A stretch of DNA of 41,279 nucleotides. Source: an uncultured Odoribacter sp. (lineage in GTDB: Bacteria; Bacteroidota; Bacteroidia; Bacteroidales; Marinifilaceae). The notes beneath the pieces were generated by a model that made no database searches, was not told where the DNA came from, and worked only from the letters and a program-made list of their open reading frames with translations. Position 1 is the stretch's first letter; the number at the start of each line of letters is the position of its first letter. The position numbers were made by a program, and so were the translations under genes. Where the stretch lies: positions 1 to 41,279 of the forward strand of contig UQJP01000032.1 of the NCBI GenBank assembly GCA_900541415.1. The letters run 5' to 3'. Of this stretch, positions 7,550 to 15,991 are shown in pieces.

Positions 7550-9025
7550 ATGAAATTGAAATTACTTCTTTTATTAAACTGCTGCTTATCGACCCTTCTT
7601 ATTACTTATGGTAACAATTCCGGATCGCCCACGAAAAGCACAGAAAATAAAAAGAAAGCCGAGGTCTACACCACCACTGCCGACCGTCGGTTAAGTTTTA
7701 ACCACATGCAACAACGCCTTTCCACCAAACCCGGATATGAAACCGTTATTATTCTGAATCCTACGGTAAGCTATCAGGAAATGGACGGATTCGGTGCAGC
7801 CGTTACCGGCTCTTCCTGTTACAATTTAATGCAAATGTCCCCTGCCGACCGCAGAAAATTTCTCATTGAAACTTTTTCCGACAAAGATGGATTAGGGTTC
7901 AGCTACATCCGTATTTCCATAGGCTGTTCCGATTTCTCGCTAAGCGAATACACTTGCTGTGACACGCAGGGCATTGAAAATTTCGCCCTGCAAGAGGAAG
8001 AAAAAAAATATATCATTCCCATATTAAAAGATATTTTTGCCATAAATCCGGCCATTAAAATATTAGGATCTCCGTGGACATGCCCCAGGTGGATGAAGGT
8101 AAACAACCTGCAAGAAAGGAAACCTTTCCATTCCTGGACAAGTGGACAGTTAAATCCGGATTATTACCGGGACTATGCGACCTATTTTGTGAAATGGATT
8201 CAGGCTTTTGAGAAAGAAGGGATTAAAATTTATTCCGTTACTCCCCAAAATGAGCCGCTGAACAGGAGGAATTCCGCATCTTTGTTTATGGGATGGGAGG
8301 AAGAACAGGCTTTCGTGAGGGACGCTCTCGGACCTGCTTTCAAATCAGCCGAATTAAATACAAAAATTTATGCCTTCGACCATAACTACAACTACGACAA
8401 TATGCCGGATCAACTGGAATATCCCGTCAAAATATACGAGGATGAAACAGCAGCCTCCTTTCTGACCGGAGCTGCTTACCACAATTATGGAGGTCGGCGG
8501 GAAGAACTGAACAACGTCCAGCAGAAACGCCCGGACAAAGAACTTATTTTTACGGAAACTTCCATCGGCACGTGGAATGACGGACGGAACTTGAAAAAAC
8601 GGCTTATGGAAGATATGCGGGAAGTGGCGCTCGGAACAGTGAATAACTGGTGCAAAGGCGTTATCGTGTGGAACCTGATGCTCGACAGCGAACGTGGCCC
8701 CTGGCGGGAAGGCGGTTGCAAAACCTGTTACGGGGCTGTTGATATTAGCCGCGACGACTATAAAACAATTACCCGTAACTCCCATTACTATGTCATCGGA
8801 CACTTGTCATCTGTTGTGAAACCGGGGGCAGTCCGCATCGAAAGCACGGGAAGTGTGGAAGACGGGCTGATGTGCTCCGCTTTTAAAAATCCGGACGGAA
8901 CCATGGCTTTCGTACTATTAAACGAAAGAAACACAGATTCCCGCCTGACGGTTACAGATGGCAAGAATTATATAAATTGTGTAGTTCCGGCAGAATCGGT
9001 CACCTCTTATCGCTGGAAAAAATAA
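7550..9025 (+). CDS. exported GH30 glycoside hydrolase, probable endo-beta-1,6-glucanase
   Basis: 491 residues. A hydrophobic signal segment (about 4-20) is followed by a TIM barrel typical of GH30, starting MDGFGAAVTGSS. The retaining catalytic pair is visible: acid/base E235 in VTPQNEP and nucleophile E336 in IFTETSIGTW. A C-terminal beta-sandwich (about 420-490) follows, as is usual for the family. GH30 members cleave beta-glucosylceramide, beta-1,6-glucan or xylan. The glucosylceramidase-like barrel and pairing with a GH3 enzyme resemble the beta-1,6-glucan utilisation locus of Bacteroides thetaiotaomicron, so subfamily GH30_3 is favoured, but the substrate is inferred. The GH3 start is 29 nt downstream. 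Confidence 0.9.
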   Translation: MKLKLLLLLNCCLSTLLITYGNNSGSPTKSTENKKKAEVYTTTADRRLSFNHMQQRLSTKPGYETVIILNPTVSYQEMDGFGAAVTGSSCYNLMQMSPADRRKFLIETFSDKDGLGFSYIRISIGCSDFSLSEYTCCDTQGIENFALQEEEKKYIIPILKDIFAINPAIKILGSPWTCPRWMKVNNLQERKPFHSWTSGQLNPDYYRDYATYFVKWIQAFEKEGIKIYSVTPQNEPLNRRNSASLFMGWEEEQAFVRDALGPAFKSAELNTKIYAFDHNYNYDNMPDQLEYPVKIYEDETAASFLTGAAYHNYGGRREELNNVQQKRPDKELIFTETSIGTWNDGRNLKKRLMEDMREVALGTVNNWCKGVIVWNLMLDSERGPWREGGCKTCYGAVDISRDDYKTITRNSHYYVIGHLSSVVKPGAVRIESTGSVEDGLMCSAFKNPDGTMAFVLLNERNTDSRLTVTDGKNYINCVVPAESVTSYRWKK

Positions 9026-9054
9026 AGGAAATAATCATTTAATCACTTATAAAT

Positions 9055-11277
9055 ATGAAGAAAATACTCATTGGTTTAATGCTCGCTGCCACCCTTCCGC
9101 TCGCTGCGCAGCAAAAACCCGTCTATCTGGATGAAACCAAACCGACAGAAGAAAGAGTGGAAGACGCGTTGAAAAGACTGACTTTAGAAGAAAAAATAGC
9201 GATGGTACACGCGCAAAGTAAATTCAGCAGTCCGGGAGTGCCCCGCCTGGGCATCCCTGAATTTTGGATGACGGACGGCCCTCACGGCATCCGCCCCGAA
9301 GTTCTTTGGGATCAATGGAATCAGGCAGGCTGGACGAACGACTATTGTGTGGCCTTTCCCGCTTTGACTTGCCTGGCTGCGACCTGGAATCCCGACATGT
9401 CCATGCTTTATGGTAAAAGTATCGGCGAAGAAGCACGCTACCGCAATAAAACCGTTCTTCTGGGGCCGGGAGTCAATATCTACCGCACTCCGCTGAACGG
9501 ACGTAACTTTGAATATATGGGCGAAGACCCATATCTGGCCAGCCGCATGGTAGTTCCCTACGTGCAGGGCGTACAGCAAAACGGAGTAGCCGCCTGCGTG
9601 AAGCATTATGCGCTGAACAATCAGGAAATCAATCGTCATACCACCAATGTCATCGTCGATGACCGCGCCCTTTACGAAATTTACCTGCCAGCCTTCAAAG
9701 CCGCTGTTCAGGAAGGGAAAGCGTGGGCCATTATGGGAGCTTACAATCTCTATAAAGGGCAACACGCCTGCCACAACCAATATTTGCTAAACGACATTCT
9801 GAAAGGCGAATGGGGATTCGACGGTGTTGTCGTTTCCGACTGGGGCGGCACACATGATACCGACCAGGCCATTACGAACGGTCTCGATATGGAATTTGGC
9901 AGCTGGACGAACGGCCTAAACTATGGGAGCAGCAATGCTTATGACAATTACTATTTAGCTCTCCCCTATCTGCAACGTATAAAATCAGGTAAAGCCGGAA
10001 CAAAAGAACTGGACGACAAAGTGCGCCGAATCCTGCGCCTGGCATACCGCACAACGATGGACAGAAACCGTCCTTTCGGTTCCATTCTCTCCCCGGAACA
10101 TTACGAAGCAGCCCGCCGAATCGGAGAAGAAGGCATCGTGTTGCTACAAAACAAAAATGCCATACTGCCGATCGATCTGGACAAAACACGGAAAATCGCC
10201 GTTATCGGAGAAAATGCCATAAAGATGATGACCGTAGGCGGAGGTTCTTCCTCTTTAAAAGCGCAACATGAAGTATCCCCGCTGGAAGGACTCAAGAATC
10301 GTATAGGCAACAAAGCCGAAATTGTATGGGCTCGCGGTTATGTAGGCGATATTTCCAATTCATACAACGGAGTGAAAACCGGGCAAGACCTGAAAGACGA
10401 ACGGACACCCGAAGAACTGACGGCAGAAGCCGTACAGGTGGCAAGCACAGCCGACTATGTGATCTTCGTAGGCGGCCTGAACAAGAGCGATCATCAGGAT
10501 TGCGAAGACAGTGACCGCAAAAGCCTCAACCTGCCCTACGGACAGGACGAACTGATTACGGCCCTGGCAAAAGCCAATAAAAACCTAATCGTGGTAAATG
10601 TCTCCGGCAACGCCGTAGCCATGCCGTGGATTACAGAAGTTCCAGCCGTACTACAAGCGTGGTTCTTAGGCTCAGAAGCCGGAAACACTATCGCCTCGGT
10701 CTTGGTGGGTGATGTCAATCCCTCCGGAAAACTACCGTTTACCTTCCCGGCAAGATTGGAAGACGTTCCGGCTCACAGCCTGGGCGAATATACCGATAAA
10801 AGAAGCCAAAAAGTGATCGACCTCAAATATAATGAAGGCATCTTCGTGGGATACCGCTGGACGGATCAACAAAAAAAAGTAAAACCCTTGTTCCCGTTCG
10901 GGCACGGTTTGAGCTATACCACTTTTTCTTACGGCAAACCGACCGCCAGCAGCAAAACCATGTCGGCTGACGGGACTTTAACCGTGAAGGTTACCGTAAA
11001 GAACACCGGAACCCGCGAAGGTCAGGAAATCGTGCAACTCTACCTCAGCGATAAGAAGTCTTCCCTGCCTCGTCCCGTGAAGGAATTGAAAGGTTTCCGG
11101 AAAGTGAAATTATCCCCGGGCGAAGAAAAAGAAGTGACTTTCACGATCGATAAAGAGGCTCTCTGCTATTTCGACGACGCTAAGCACGCCTGGGTAGCCG
11201 AACCGGGTAAATTCGAAGCTATCATTGCAGCTTCAGCCGCCGATATTAAAGGGGTAGTTCCTTTTGAATTAAAATGA
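9055..11277 (+). CDS. exported GH3 beta-glucosidase
   Basis: 740 residues: signal peptide (about 1-19, ending L-A-A-Q), N-terminal GH3 barrel (about 30-330), C-terminal alpha/beta domain (about 360-590) and fibronectin III-like domain (about 640-735). The nucleophile is D262 in VVVSDWGGTHD. The sugar-binding KHYALNNQE motif lies near residue 182. The third-domain motif PLFPFGHGLSYT is present. GH3 enzymes release terminal beta-glucose from short oligosaccharides. With no lipobox it is likely periplasmic, finishing the oligosaccharides made by the GH30 enzyme. It ends 136 nt before a strong terminator hairpin. Confidence 0.95.
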   Translation: MKKILIGLMLAATLPLAAQQKPVYLDETKPTEERVEDALKRLTLEEKIAMVHAQSKFSSPGVPRLGIPEFWMTDGPHGIRPEVLWDQWNQAGWTNDYCVAFPALTCLAATWNPDMSMLYGKSIGEEARYRNKTVLLGPGVNIYRTPLNGRNFEYMGEDPYLASRMVVPYVQGVQQNGVAACVKHYALNNQEINRHTTNVIVDDRALYEIYLPAFKAAVQEGKAWAIMGAYNLYKGQHACHNQYLLNDILKGEWGFDGVVVSDWGGTHDTDQAITNGLDMEFGSWTNGLNYGSSNAYDNYYLALPYLQRIKSGKAGTKELDDKVRRILRLAYRTTMDRNRPFGSILSPEHYEAARRIGEEGIVLLQNKNAILPIDLDKTRKIAVIGENAIKMMTVGGGSSSLKAQHEVSPLEGLKNRIGNKAEIVWARGYVGDISNSYNGVKTGQDLKDERTPEELTAEAVQVASTADYVIFVGGLNKSDHQDCEDSDRKSLNLPYGQDELITALAKANKNLIVVNVSGNAVAMPWITEVPAVLQAWFLGSEAGNTIASVLVGDVNPSGKLPFTFPARLEDVPAHSLGEYTDKRSQKVIDLKYNEGIFVGYRWTDQQKKVKPLFPFGHGLSYTTFSYGKPTASSKTMSADGTLTVKVTVKNTGTREGQEIVQLYLSDKKSSLPRPVKELKGFRKVKLSPGEEKEVTFTIDKEALCYFDDAKHAWVAEPGKFEAIIAASAADIKGVVPFELK

Positions 11278-11413
11278 TACCGGATTAAATTTTCCCTTTC
11301 ATGAGAAAGTACTGGGAACAGGATAGAAAAGGAAAGATCTAATCAGCTTTTTAAGCTCAAAGGATTGAATATTTGAAAATAACCCCGGCTAAAAGATTCG
11401 GGTAAACAATAGG

Positions 11414-11453
11414 AAAGGGACTGCCTTCGATTCGTTAGGCAGTCCCTTTTTTT
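11414..11453 (+). terminator. terminator hairpin, copy A of a repeated intergenic element
   Basis: A perfect 13-bp stem (11414-11426 with 11437-11449) holds a 10-nt loop TCGATTCGTT and is followed by T residues. It should end the GH30-GH3 transcript. Closely related hairpins with the same loop length occur at 21779-21804 and 35788-35820. Confidence 0.9.
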
Positions 11454-11528
11454 CTGATAGCCAAAAATAGGGATTTCTACAAACAAGCATAACCACTATT
11501 AGGGATTTCCCCCCAACAGTAAAAGCAG

Positions 11529-11536
11529 TAAATTTG
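11529..11536 (+). promoter_or_regulatory. -7 promoter element of the lipoprotein-PepSY pair
   Basis: TAAATTTG matches TAnnTTTG. The longest frame opens with TTG inside this element (11534), so that start cannot be used. The ATG at 11576 fits. Upstream, the short repeat TAGGGATTTC occurs twice (11468-11477 and 11500-11509). Confidence 0.6.
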
Positions 11537-11575
11537 CCTCCAAATAAATATATGTATAACTTTAATAGAAGGTGG

Positions 11576-12178
11576 ATGAAAAACTATCAGTTAATTTTTA
11601 TTGCGGCTATCACACTGGCTGCCTTTACAATTCAAGGATGTAATTCTAAAAAACAAAAAAATAGCGATTCGGCACAAACTGAAAAAACCAGCCTCGCAGA
11701 ACAGAAAATCTTACAGGTGGACGATATTTTGAAAGAAGCCGAAAACCTTAGCGGTAAAGAAGTGGAACTCGAAGGAATTTGCACACATATCTGCAAGCAT
11801 GGAGGTAAAAAAATATTCCTAATGGGAAGCGACGACACCAAAACCATTCGCATTGAAGCCGGAAAAGAGTTCGGAAACTTCAAACCGGAAACTGTAAATA
11901 ACATCGTTCGGGTAAAAGGGAAATTGGTGGAAGACCGTATCGATGAAGCTTACCTGACACAATGGGAAGAAAAAATCAAGGCACAGACAGAGGAACAGCA
12001 CGGAACAACCGAAGCCGGATGCTCGTCAGAGCAAAAAGCCAGAGGTGAAACTCCCGCTAACACGGCCACCGATAGAATTAACAATTTCCGGAAAAGAATT
12101 GCAGAACGCACAGAAAAGGAAGGGAAAAACTACTTGTCGTTCTATCACATCGACGCTACCGAATATAATATTCAATAA
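11576..12178 (+). CDS. lipoprotein with OB-fold-like domain
   Basis: 200 residues from ATG 11576. A lipoprotein signal ends at C22 (I-Q-G-C; Q before G is unusual but tolerated). A short polar linker is followed by a domain of about 90 residues (about 45-135) with the beta pattern L-S-G-K-E-V-E-L-E-G-I, then C-T-H-I-C-K-H-G-G-K-K-I-F and V-R-V-K-G-K-L. This looks like the OB-fold (tRNA_anti-like) modules found in bacterial lipoproteins. The Cys/His cluster C-x-x-x-C-x-H could bind metal. The tail is charged and helical. A PepSY protein follows 11 nt later. An ATG at 11552 is an alternative start. Function unknown; a role in metal or redox handling at the envelope is inferred. Confidence 0.7.
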   Translation: MKNYQLIFIAAITLAAFTIQGCNSKKQKNSDSAQTEKTSLAEQKILQVDDILKEAENLSGKEVELEGICTHICKHGGKKIFLMGSDDTKTIRIEAGKEFGNFKPETVNNIVRVKGKLVEDRIDEAYLTQWEEKIKAQTEEQHGTTEAGCSSEQKARGETPANTATDRINNFRKRIAERTEKEGKNYLSFYHIDATEYNIQ

Positions 12179-12189
12179 GCAACTTTCTT

Positions 12190-12768
12190 ATGGCTTTAAA
12201 ACCGAATATGCCTTTCATCCGCAAATGGAGCCGCAATATACACCGGGATTTATCGTTTTTCTTTTCCGGTGTTATTTTGGTTTATGCAATATCAGGCGTA
12301 GTACTCAACCATAAAAAAGATTTCAATTCCGACTATATCATCCGGCAGCATACCTTACAAATTCCGGGGGAATTTCCCAAACCACAGACAGAGTTTTCTA
12401 AGGAGTATGTATTGTCATTGCTGCAACCTTTGGAAGAGGAGGAAAATTACACCAAACACTATTTCCCGAATGAACGGCAAATGAAAGTGTTTATCAAAGG
12501 AGGCTCTTCCCTGGTGGTAGATATACAAACCGGAAAAACTCTTTACGAATCGGTAAAGAAACGCCCGGTAATCAGCGCACTGAACCGACTGCATTACAAT
12601 CCCGGCAAATGGTGGACGATATTTTCCGATATTTTTGCCGTTTCTTTACTCATTATTACCCTAACGGGTATCGTTATGCTGAAAGGTAAAAAAGGTTTAT
12701 GGGGACGCGGTGGCATTGAACTGGCCATCGGTATCCTGATACCCATACTATTTATATTCTTTACCTGA
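12190..12768 (+). CDS. PepSY-associated transmembrane protein
   Basis: 192 residues with an N-terminal amphipathic W-S-R-N-I-H-R-D-L segment, a transmembrane helix (about 22-40), a periplasmic domain (about 45-125) with a PepSY-like strand pattern, then two helices (about 143-160 and 170-190). The R-x-x-H-x-D near the first helix and L-N-R-L-H-Y-N-P-G-K-W-W-T before the second are typical of PepSY_TM proteins, many of which act as inner-membrane reductases beside siderophore or heme uptake systems. It forms a two-gene unit with the lipoprotein and lies next to, but convergent with, the TonB receptor operon. Confidence 0.85.
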   Translation: MALKPNMPFIRKWSRNIHRDLSFFFSGVILVYAISGVVLNHKKDFNSDYIIRQHTLQIPGEFPKPQTEFSKEYVLSLLQPLEEEENYTKHYFPNERQMKVFIKGGSSLVVDIQTGKTLYESVKKRPVISALNRLHYNPGKWWTIFSDIFAVSLLIITLTGIVMLKGKKGLWGRGGIELAIGILIPILFIFFT

Positions 12769-12788
12769 TCGAAACATTATACCGCTTT

Positions 12789-12820
12789 AAGGGTGTCTCA
12801 AAAAGGGGACACCCTTTTTT
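12789..12820 (+). terminator. intrinsic terminator after the PepSY gene
   Basis: Stem AAGGGTGTC (12789-12797) pairs with GACACCCTT (12808-12816) and is followed by T residues, 20 nt past the PepSY stop. Confidence 0.9.
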
Positions 12821-13060
12821 ATCCTCCTCCCCCTCTCATCCATATCGGTGGCACCATGTGTAAAACAGTAACCGGCCAGCCGTTTCCGACAGAAAAAGCC
12901 TATCCCTCTTACACTTTTGTCATAGATTATAAATAGGGCATCTCTGGCAGGTAAGATAAAGGAAAGTAGAAAATCTATACCACAAGAAGCTTTCCACAAC
13001 ACGAAAATGTATGATTACAATTCCCGTTTCAAGCACTTCCGCCCGAAACCGATATGCCAT
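12821..13060. other. spacer between convergent units, no gene seen
   Basis: This region lies between the terminators of the PepSY unit and the DUF4857 operon. Frames on both strands are short or low in conserved-looking content, and I recognise nothing in them. Confidence 0.45.
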
Positions 13061-13102
13061 AAAAAAGCTGTGTCCGGAGAATCCTATCATCCCCGGACAC
13101 AG
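13061..13102 (-). terminator. intrinsic terminator of the TonB/ABC/DUF4857 operon
   Basis: On the minus strand CTGTGTCCGG pairs with CCGGACACAG across a 15-nt loop, giving a perfect 10-bp stem followed by a T run. It lies 35 nt past the DUF4857 stop. Confidence 0.93.
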
Positions 13103-13137
13103 TTTATTCCGATTGTAAAAATGCAACCGCACAGACA

Positions 13138-14286
13138 CTATGAAACAGCCTGCTTTTTCCGGTTCAGCCTTACTTTCATTACGATATAACCAGTTATCAA
13201 TAACGCCCACAAAATCGTTCCCCACCAGGAGAAATCGGTAAATCTCGGCCAAACGTACTGATCGGTGCTGACCGTGAACGATAATTCAGCGGGGAAGATA
13301 TATTTTCCAATCTTCGCGGCCTGACTTTCCTCCGCAGGAATAACCTTTGTCGCCACCAAAGAATAATCGTTGGCATCGATAGCATAAATTTTCAATCCAT
13401 CCTCACCCAAAACCTGAACTGTCCAATAGAACGGATCGCCGAAAATAGTTATGGTTTCTTTCTCCGGATTCAATGCAGGGATAGGAAGTGGCTTCAACTC
13501 GTAAGTCTTCGCATTCAGCACATAAAAATTCTGGTCTTCATCGGAAACAAACCCATAAAAACGGCGATTGCGAAAAGTGGTCGGAAAAATATATTTCACT
13601 TTCATCCCGGAAATTTCGGTATTCCGCACAAAAGGACGATCTTTCAGCCGCTTCACATGAAACATCTGTCCCTCCCGGTCTGTCATCAAATAACCTTCAT
13701 CATATTCTTTTCTCACATTCTGGTCCCCGGCAATCACTCCGGCAGGGAAATGAAATCCTTTATCCAGCAAGGCTTGTGTAAAACGCTGGCTGCGTTCCTC
13801 GTTCACCTGATTTTCCTCCATATCCACAAACTCCATCCTATTGCTCATCCGGAATACGTCCCCAGGCATTTGCAGGTCTACACGCCCGGACATTCCTTCG
13901 AACAAAGGGTATAAACCCGGTCGTTTCACATTAATATCCGAAGGTTTATGCCGGAACATAAACTTTTCAATCTGCAAGGTGCGGTTATCTATCTCCACCC
14001 CGTTGATTTGCGCAGGAAAACGCCCGTCAGACACAAGCTGGCGATTATACAAGGTGGGCAGTATACTGTCGAATTGTTTCTCGGTATATATGGTGCCGTC
14101 TTCTCCCAGGTATGCAACAGAACCGCCCGACCGATCCATCGCCACAAACTGATGGGCTACACAACTGTATATGGTAAACGGATAACTCCCCGGTTTCGCG
14201 AATAAGAAATGCCATGCCCAGGGCAAGCCCCACATCAACAGTAATATCACTGTAATAAAAAGAAAGGCTTTACTATATTTAATCAT
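13138..14286 (-). CDS. DUF4857 membrane-anchored protein
   Basis: About 382 residues from ATG 14286. An N-terminal transmembrane helix (about 6-26) is followed by a large extracytoplasmic region of about 310 residues, in which repeated blocks of the type V-x-x-x-D-x-x-G-x-x-F-x-V-K-x-L suggest beta-propeller-like blades. A C-terminal transmembrane helix (about 350-370) and a basic tail follow. It matches my memory of DUF4857, a Bacteroidota family found next to ABC exporter genes. It is last in the operon behind the ABC permease, so it is a likely third subunit or periplasmic partner of that transporter. An ATG at 14316 would add ten residues untypical of a signal anchor. Confidence 0.78.
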   Translation of the reverse strand: MIKYSKAFLFITVILLLMWGLPWAWHFLFAKPGSYPFTIYSCVAHQFVAMDRSGGSVAYLGEDGTIYTEKQFDSILPTLYNRQLVSDGRFPAQINGVEIDNRTLQIEKFMFRHKPSDINVKRPGLYPLFEGMSGRVDLQMPGDVFRMSNRMEFVDMEENQVNEERSQRFTQALLDKGFHFPAGVIAGDQNVRKEYDEGYLMTDREGQMFHVKRLKDRPFVRNTEISGMKVKYIFPTTFRNRRFYGFVSDEDQNFYVLNAKTYELKPLPIPALNPEKETITIFGDPFYWTVQVLGEDGLKIYAIDANDYSLVATKVIPAEESQAAKIGKYIFPAELSFTVSTDQYVWPRFTDFSWWGTILWALLITGYIVMKVRLNRKKQAVS

Positions 14287-14316
14287 ATTCAAATCATTTA
14301 ATTTAAAACAAACCAT

Positions 14317-14985
14317 TTATTCTTTTCCCTGCTTAAACCGTTCCACGGAAAGCAAAGAAAATCCCGTGATGCCGATTGTCCAAAACAGCAATATCCACAG
14401 CATACAATTGTAGGCTTCCGGCATGTCCGACACAAAAAATATCCGAAGGACTCCGGCTGCAATCAGGGCATAAACGCCCCTGCGTTTCCAAACAGGCTCC
14501 ATGCATATCCAGGCTGTAAACAAATAAGCTGTAAATCCCGCAAGATACCAGGGTAAAGCGGTCAATAATATCCTCGTCCATAATTCGGGAGCCAGAACAT
14601 ACATCAAATATCCTCCCAAAATAAGGTAATGAACGGCAAAAATCACTGTCAGCATCAATATTCCGGCCAAAACCATCGACAAGATCATACGCTGCTGGGG
14701 ATAAGGCAAATGAAGGGTTAGCTTCAATCTTTTTTGCAACATTTCCGGCACAAATTGCACAACCGCCAACAAGATACCGATAGCCAGAGGAATGTATTCC
14801 AACAACTCAATAAACACTGTATTCTTTGTCAACAGGATTTCCCACAAGTGAGCAGCTCCCTTAAACTCCACCACCCGGTTCAACCGGAGCAGCACATACA
14901 CCACAAAGCAAAGTGAAACGGCAGCCATACCCCAAAAATAACGGCGGGCTTTAATCCATTCTTTAAAAAATATCGCTCTCTGCAT
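14317..14985 (-). CDS. ABC-2-type transporter permease
   Basis: 222 residues with six apparent hydrophobic helices (about 18-34, 60-78, 100-128, 135-155, 165-178, 190-212). The opening F-F-K-E-W-I-K-A-R-R-Y-F-W is typical of ABC-2 permeases, in which an amphipathic helix leads into the first membrane helix. It lies 17 nt after the ABC ATPase stop and just before the DUF4857 gene, so it should form the membrane half of the same transporter, probably as a homodimer. The cargo is unknown. Confidence 0.82.
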   Translation of the reverse strand: MQRAIFFKEWIKARRYFWGMAAVSLCFVVYVLLRLNRVVEFKGAAHLWEILLTKNTVFIELLEYIPLAIGILLAVVQFVPEMLQKRLKLTLHLPYPQQRMILSMVLAGILMLTVIFAVHYLILGGYLMYVLAPELWTRILLTALPWYLAGFTAYLFTAWICMEPVWKRRGVYALIAAGVLRIFFVSDMPEAYNCMLWILLFWTIGITGFSLLSVERFKQGKE

Positions 14986-15002
14986 TTCTCGAATTTTAAA
15001 AA

Positions 15003-15887
15003 TTAATATTTCCCCGTTAAGCCGATAAAGGCATCTTCAAGCGACAAAGGCGGCTCCTCGGTCACCACAGCCTGAATACCGTTTTGTTTCAGCCAGCCGG
15101 ACACAAATTCCAACGATTCAAACGACCAGGTTTCCGCTTGTTTCCGAATCACGGAAGTATGGAACAAGGCCGGGTTTTCCGGAATCTCATCAGCCGAATC
15201 CAACGTAAAGGTATACCGACGGAAAGTGCGGAGTAATTCACCCACAGGTTTCTGTACCAATATTTTGCCATAATCCATAATAATGCAGTCGTCGATCAGC
15301 CTCTCCATATCCTGAATGATATGTGATGTAAGGAAAACCGTTTTTTCCTCCGCTTTTGCGTACTCGTGCAAATATTCAATAAACAGGCGGCGATAGCCGG
15401 GATCCAGTCCCAGGGAAAAATCGTCCAGCACCAGTAACTCTGCATTTTGCGCCAGGATAAGCCCCAATGCCACCTGCGAACGCTGTCCGCAAGACATCCG
15501 GGAAATCTGCTGCCGGGGAGCCACCTTCAGTTTTTTCATCAACTCATAATAAGCATCCTTATTCCAACGGGGATAAAAAGACGCATAAAAACGCTCGATT
15601 TCTTCGATGTTCATAAAGGAATACTGCACATGCCCTTCAATCAATAAAGCGATCCGTTGCCGGGTGACAGGCTGCATTTTCTGGATATTTTCCCCGAAAA
15701 TAAGGCATTCGCCGGAACGGGGCTGTAAATAGCCACTTAAAATGTTGATCGTTGTGGTCTTCCCTGTCCCGTTCTTTCCCAATAATCCCAATATCCTTCC
15801 TTTCGGGACATTAAAGCTCAAATCACGGTATATCTGACGCTCCCCATAATAATGGGTAAGGTTTCTACATTCTATTATATTTTCCAT
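15003..15887 (-). CDS. ABC transporter ATP-binding protein with non-canonical Walker B
   Basis: About 294 residues from ATG 15887; a start at 15905 adds six. Walker A is GKNGTGKTT (38-45 region), the Q-loop Gln is about Q88, the signature is MSCGQ (131-135) in place of LSGGQ, Walker B is LLVLDD (151-156), the D-loop is GLD, and the switch His lies in FLTSHIIQDME. The residue after the Walker B Asp is Asp156 where nearly all ABC ATPases have the catalytic Glu, and Pro is replaced by Phe (D-D-F-S). The C-terminal 80 residues form an accessory domain. It lies between the DUF6850 barrel (104-nt gap) and the permease. It probably powers export or membrane extraction linked to this operon. Confidence 0.92.
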   Translation of the reverse strand: MENIIECRNLTHYYGERQIYRDLSFNVPKGRILGLLGKNGTGKTTTINILSGYLQPRSGECLIFGENIQKMQPVTRQRIALLIEGHVQYSFMNIEEIERFYASFYPRWNKDAYYELMKKLKVAPRQQISRMSCGQRSQVALGLILAQNAELLVLDDFSLGLDPGYRRLFIEYLHEYAKAEEKTVFLTSHIIQDMERLIDDCIIMDYGKILVQKPVGELLRTFRRYTFTLDSADEIPENPALFHTSVIRKQAETWSFESLEFVSGWLKQNGIQAVVTEEPPLSLEDAFIGLTGKY

Positions 15888-15991
15888 ATTTTTATTTAAA
15901 ATCATACAAAACGGCTCTCTTTTCTTCCGGGCCCCTCGCCTTAATCCGAAATTTCCTTACCCAAGAAAACGATCCCCAAAAGAAAAACGGG

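Noticed and set aside
9184..9780. A 198-codon open frame on the minus strand
   Set aside because: Antisense to the GH3 catalytic barrel; no conserved motif.
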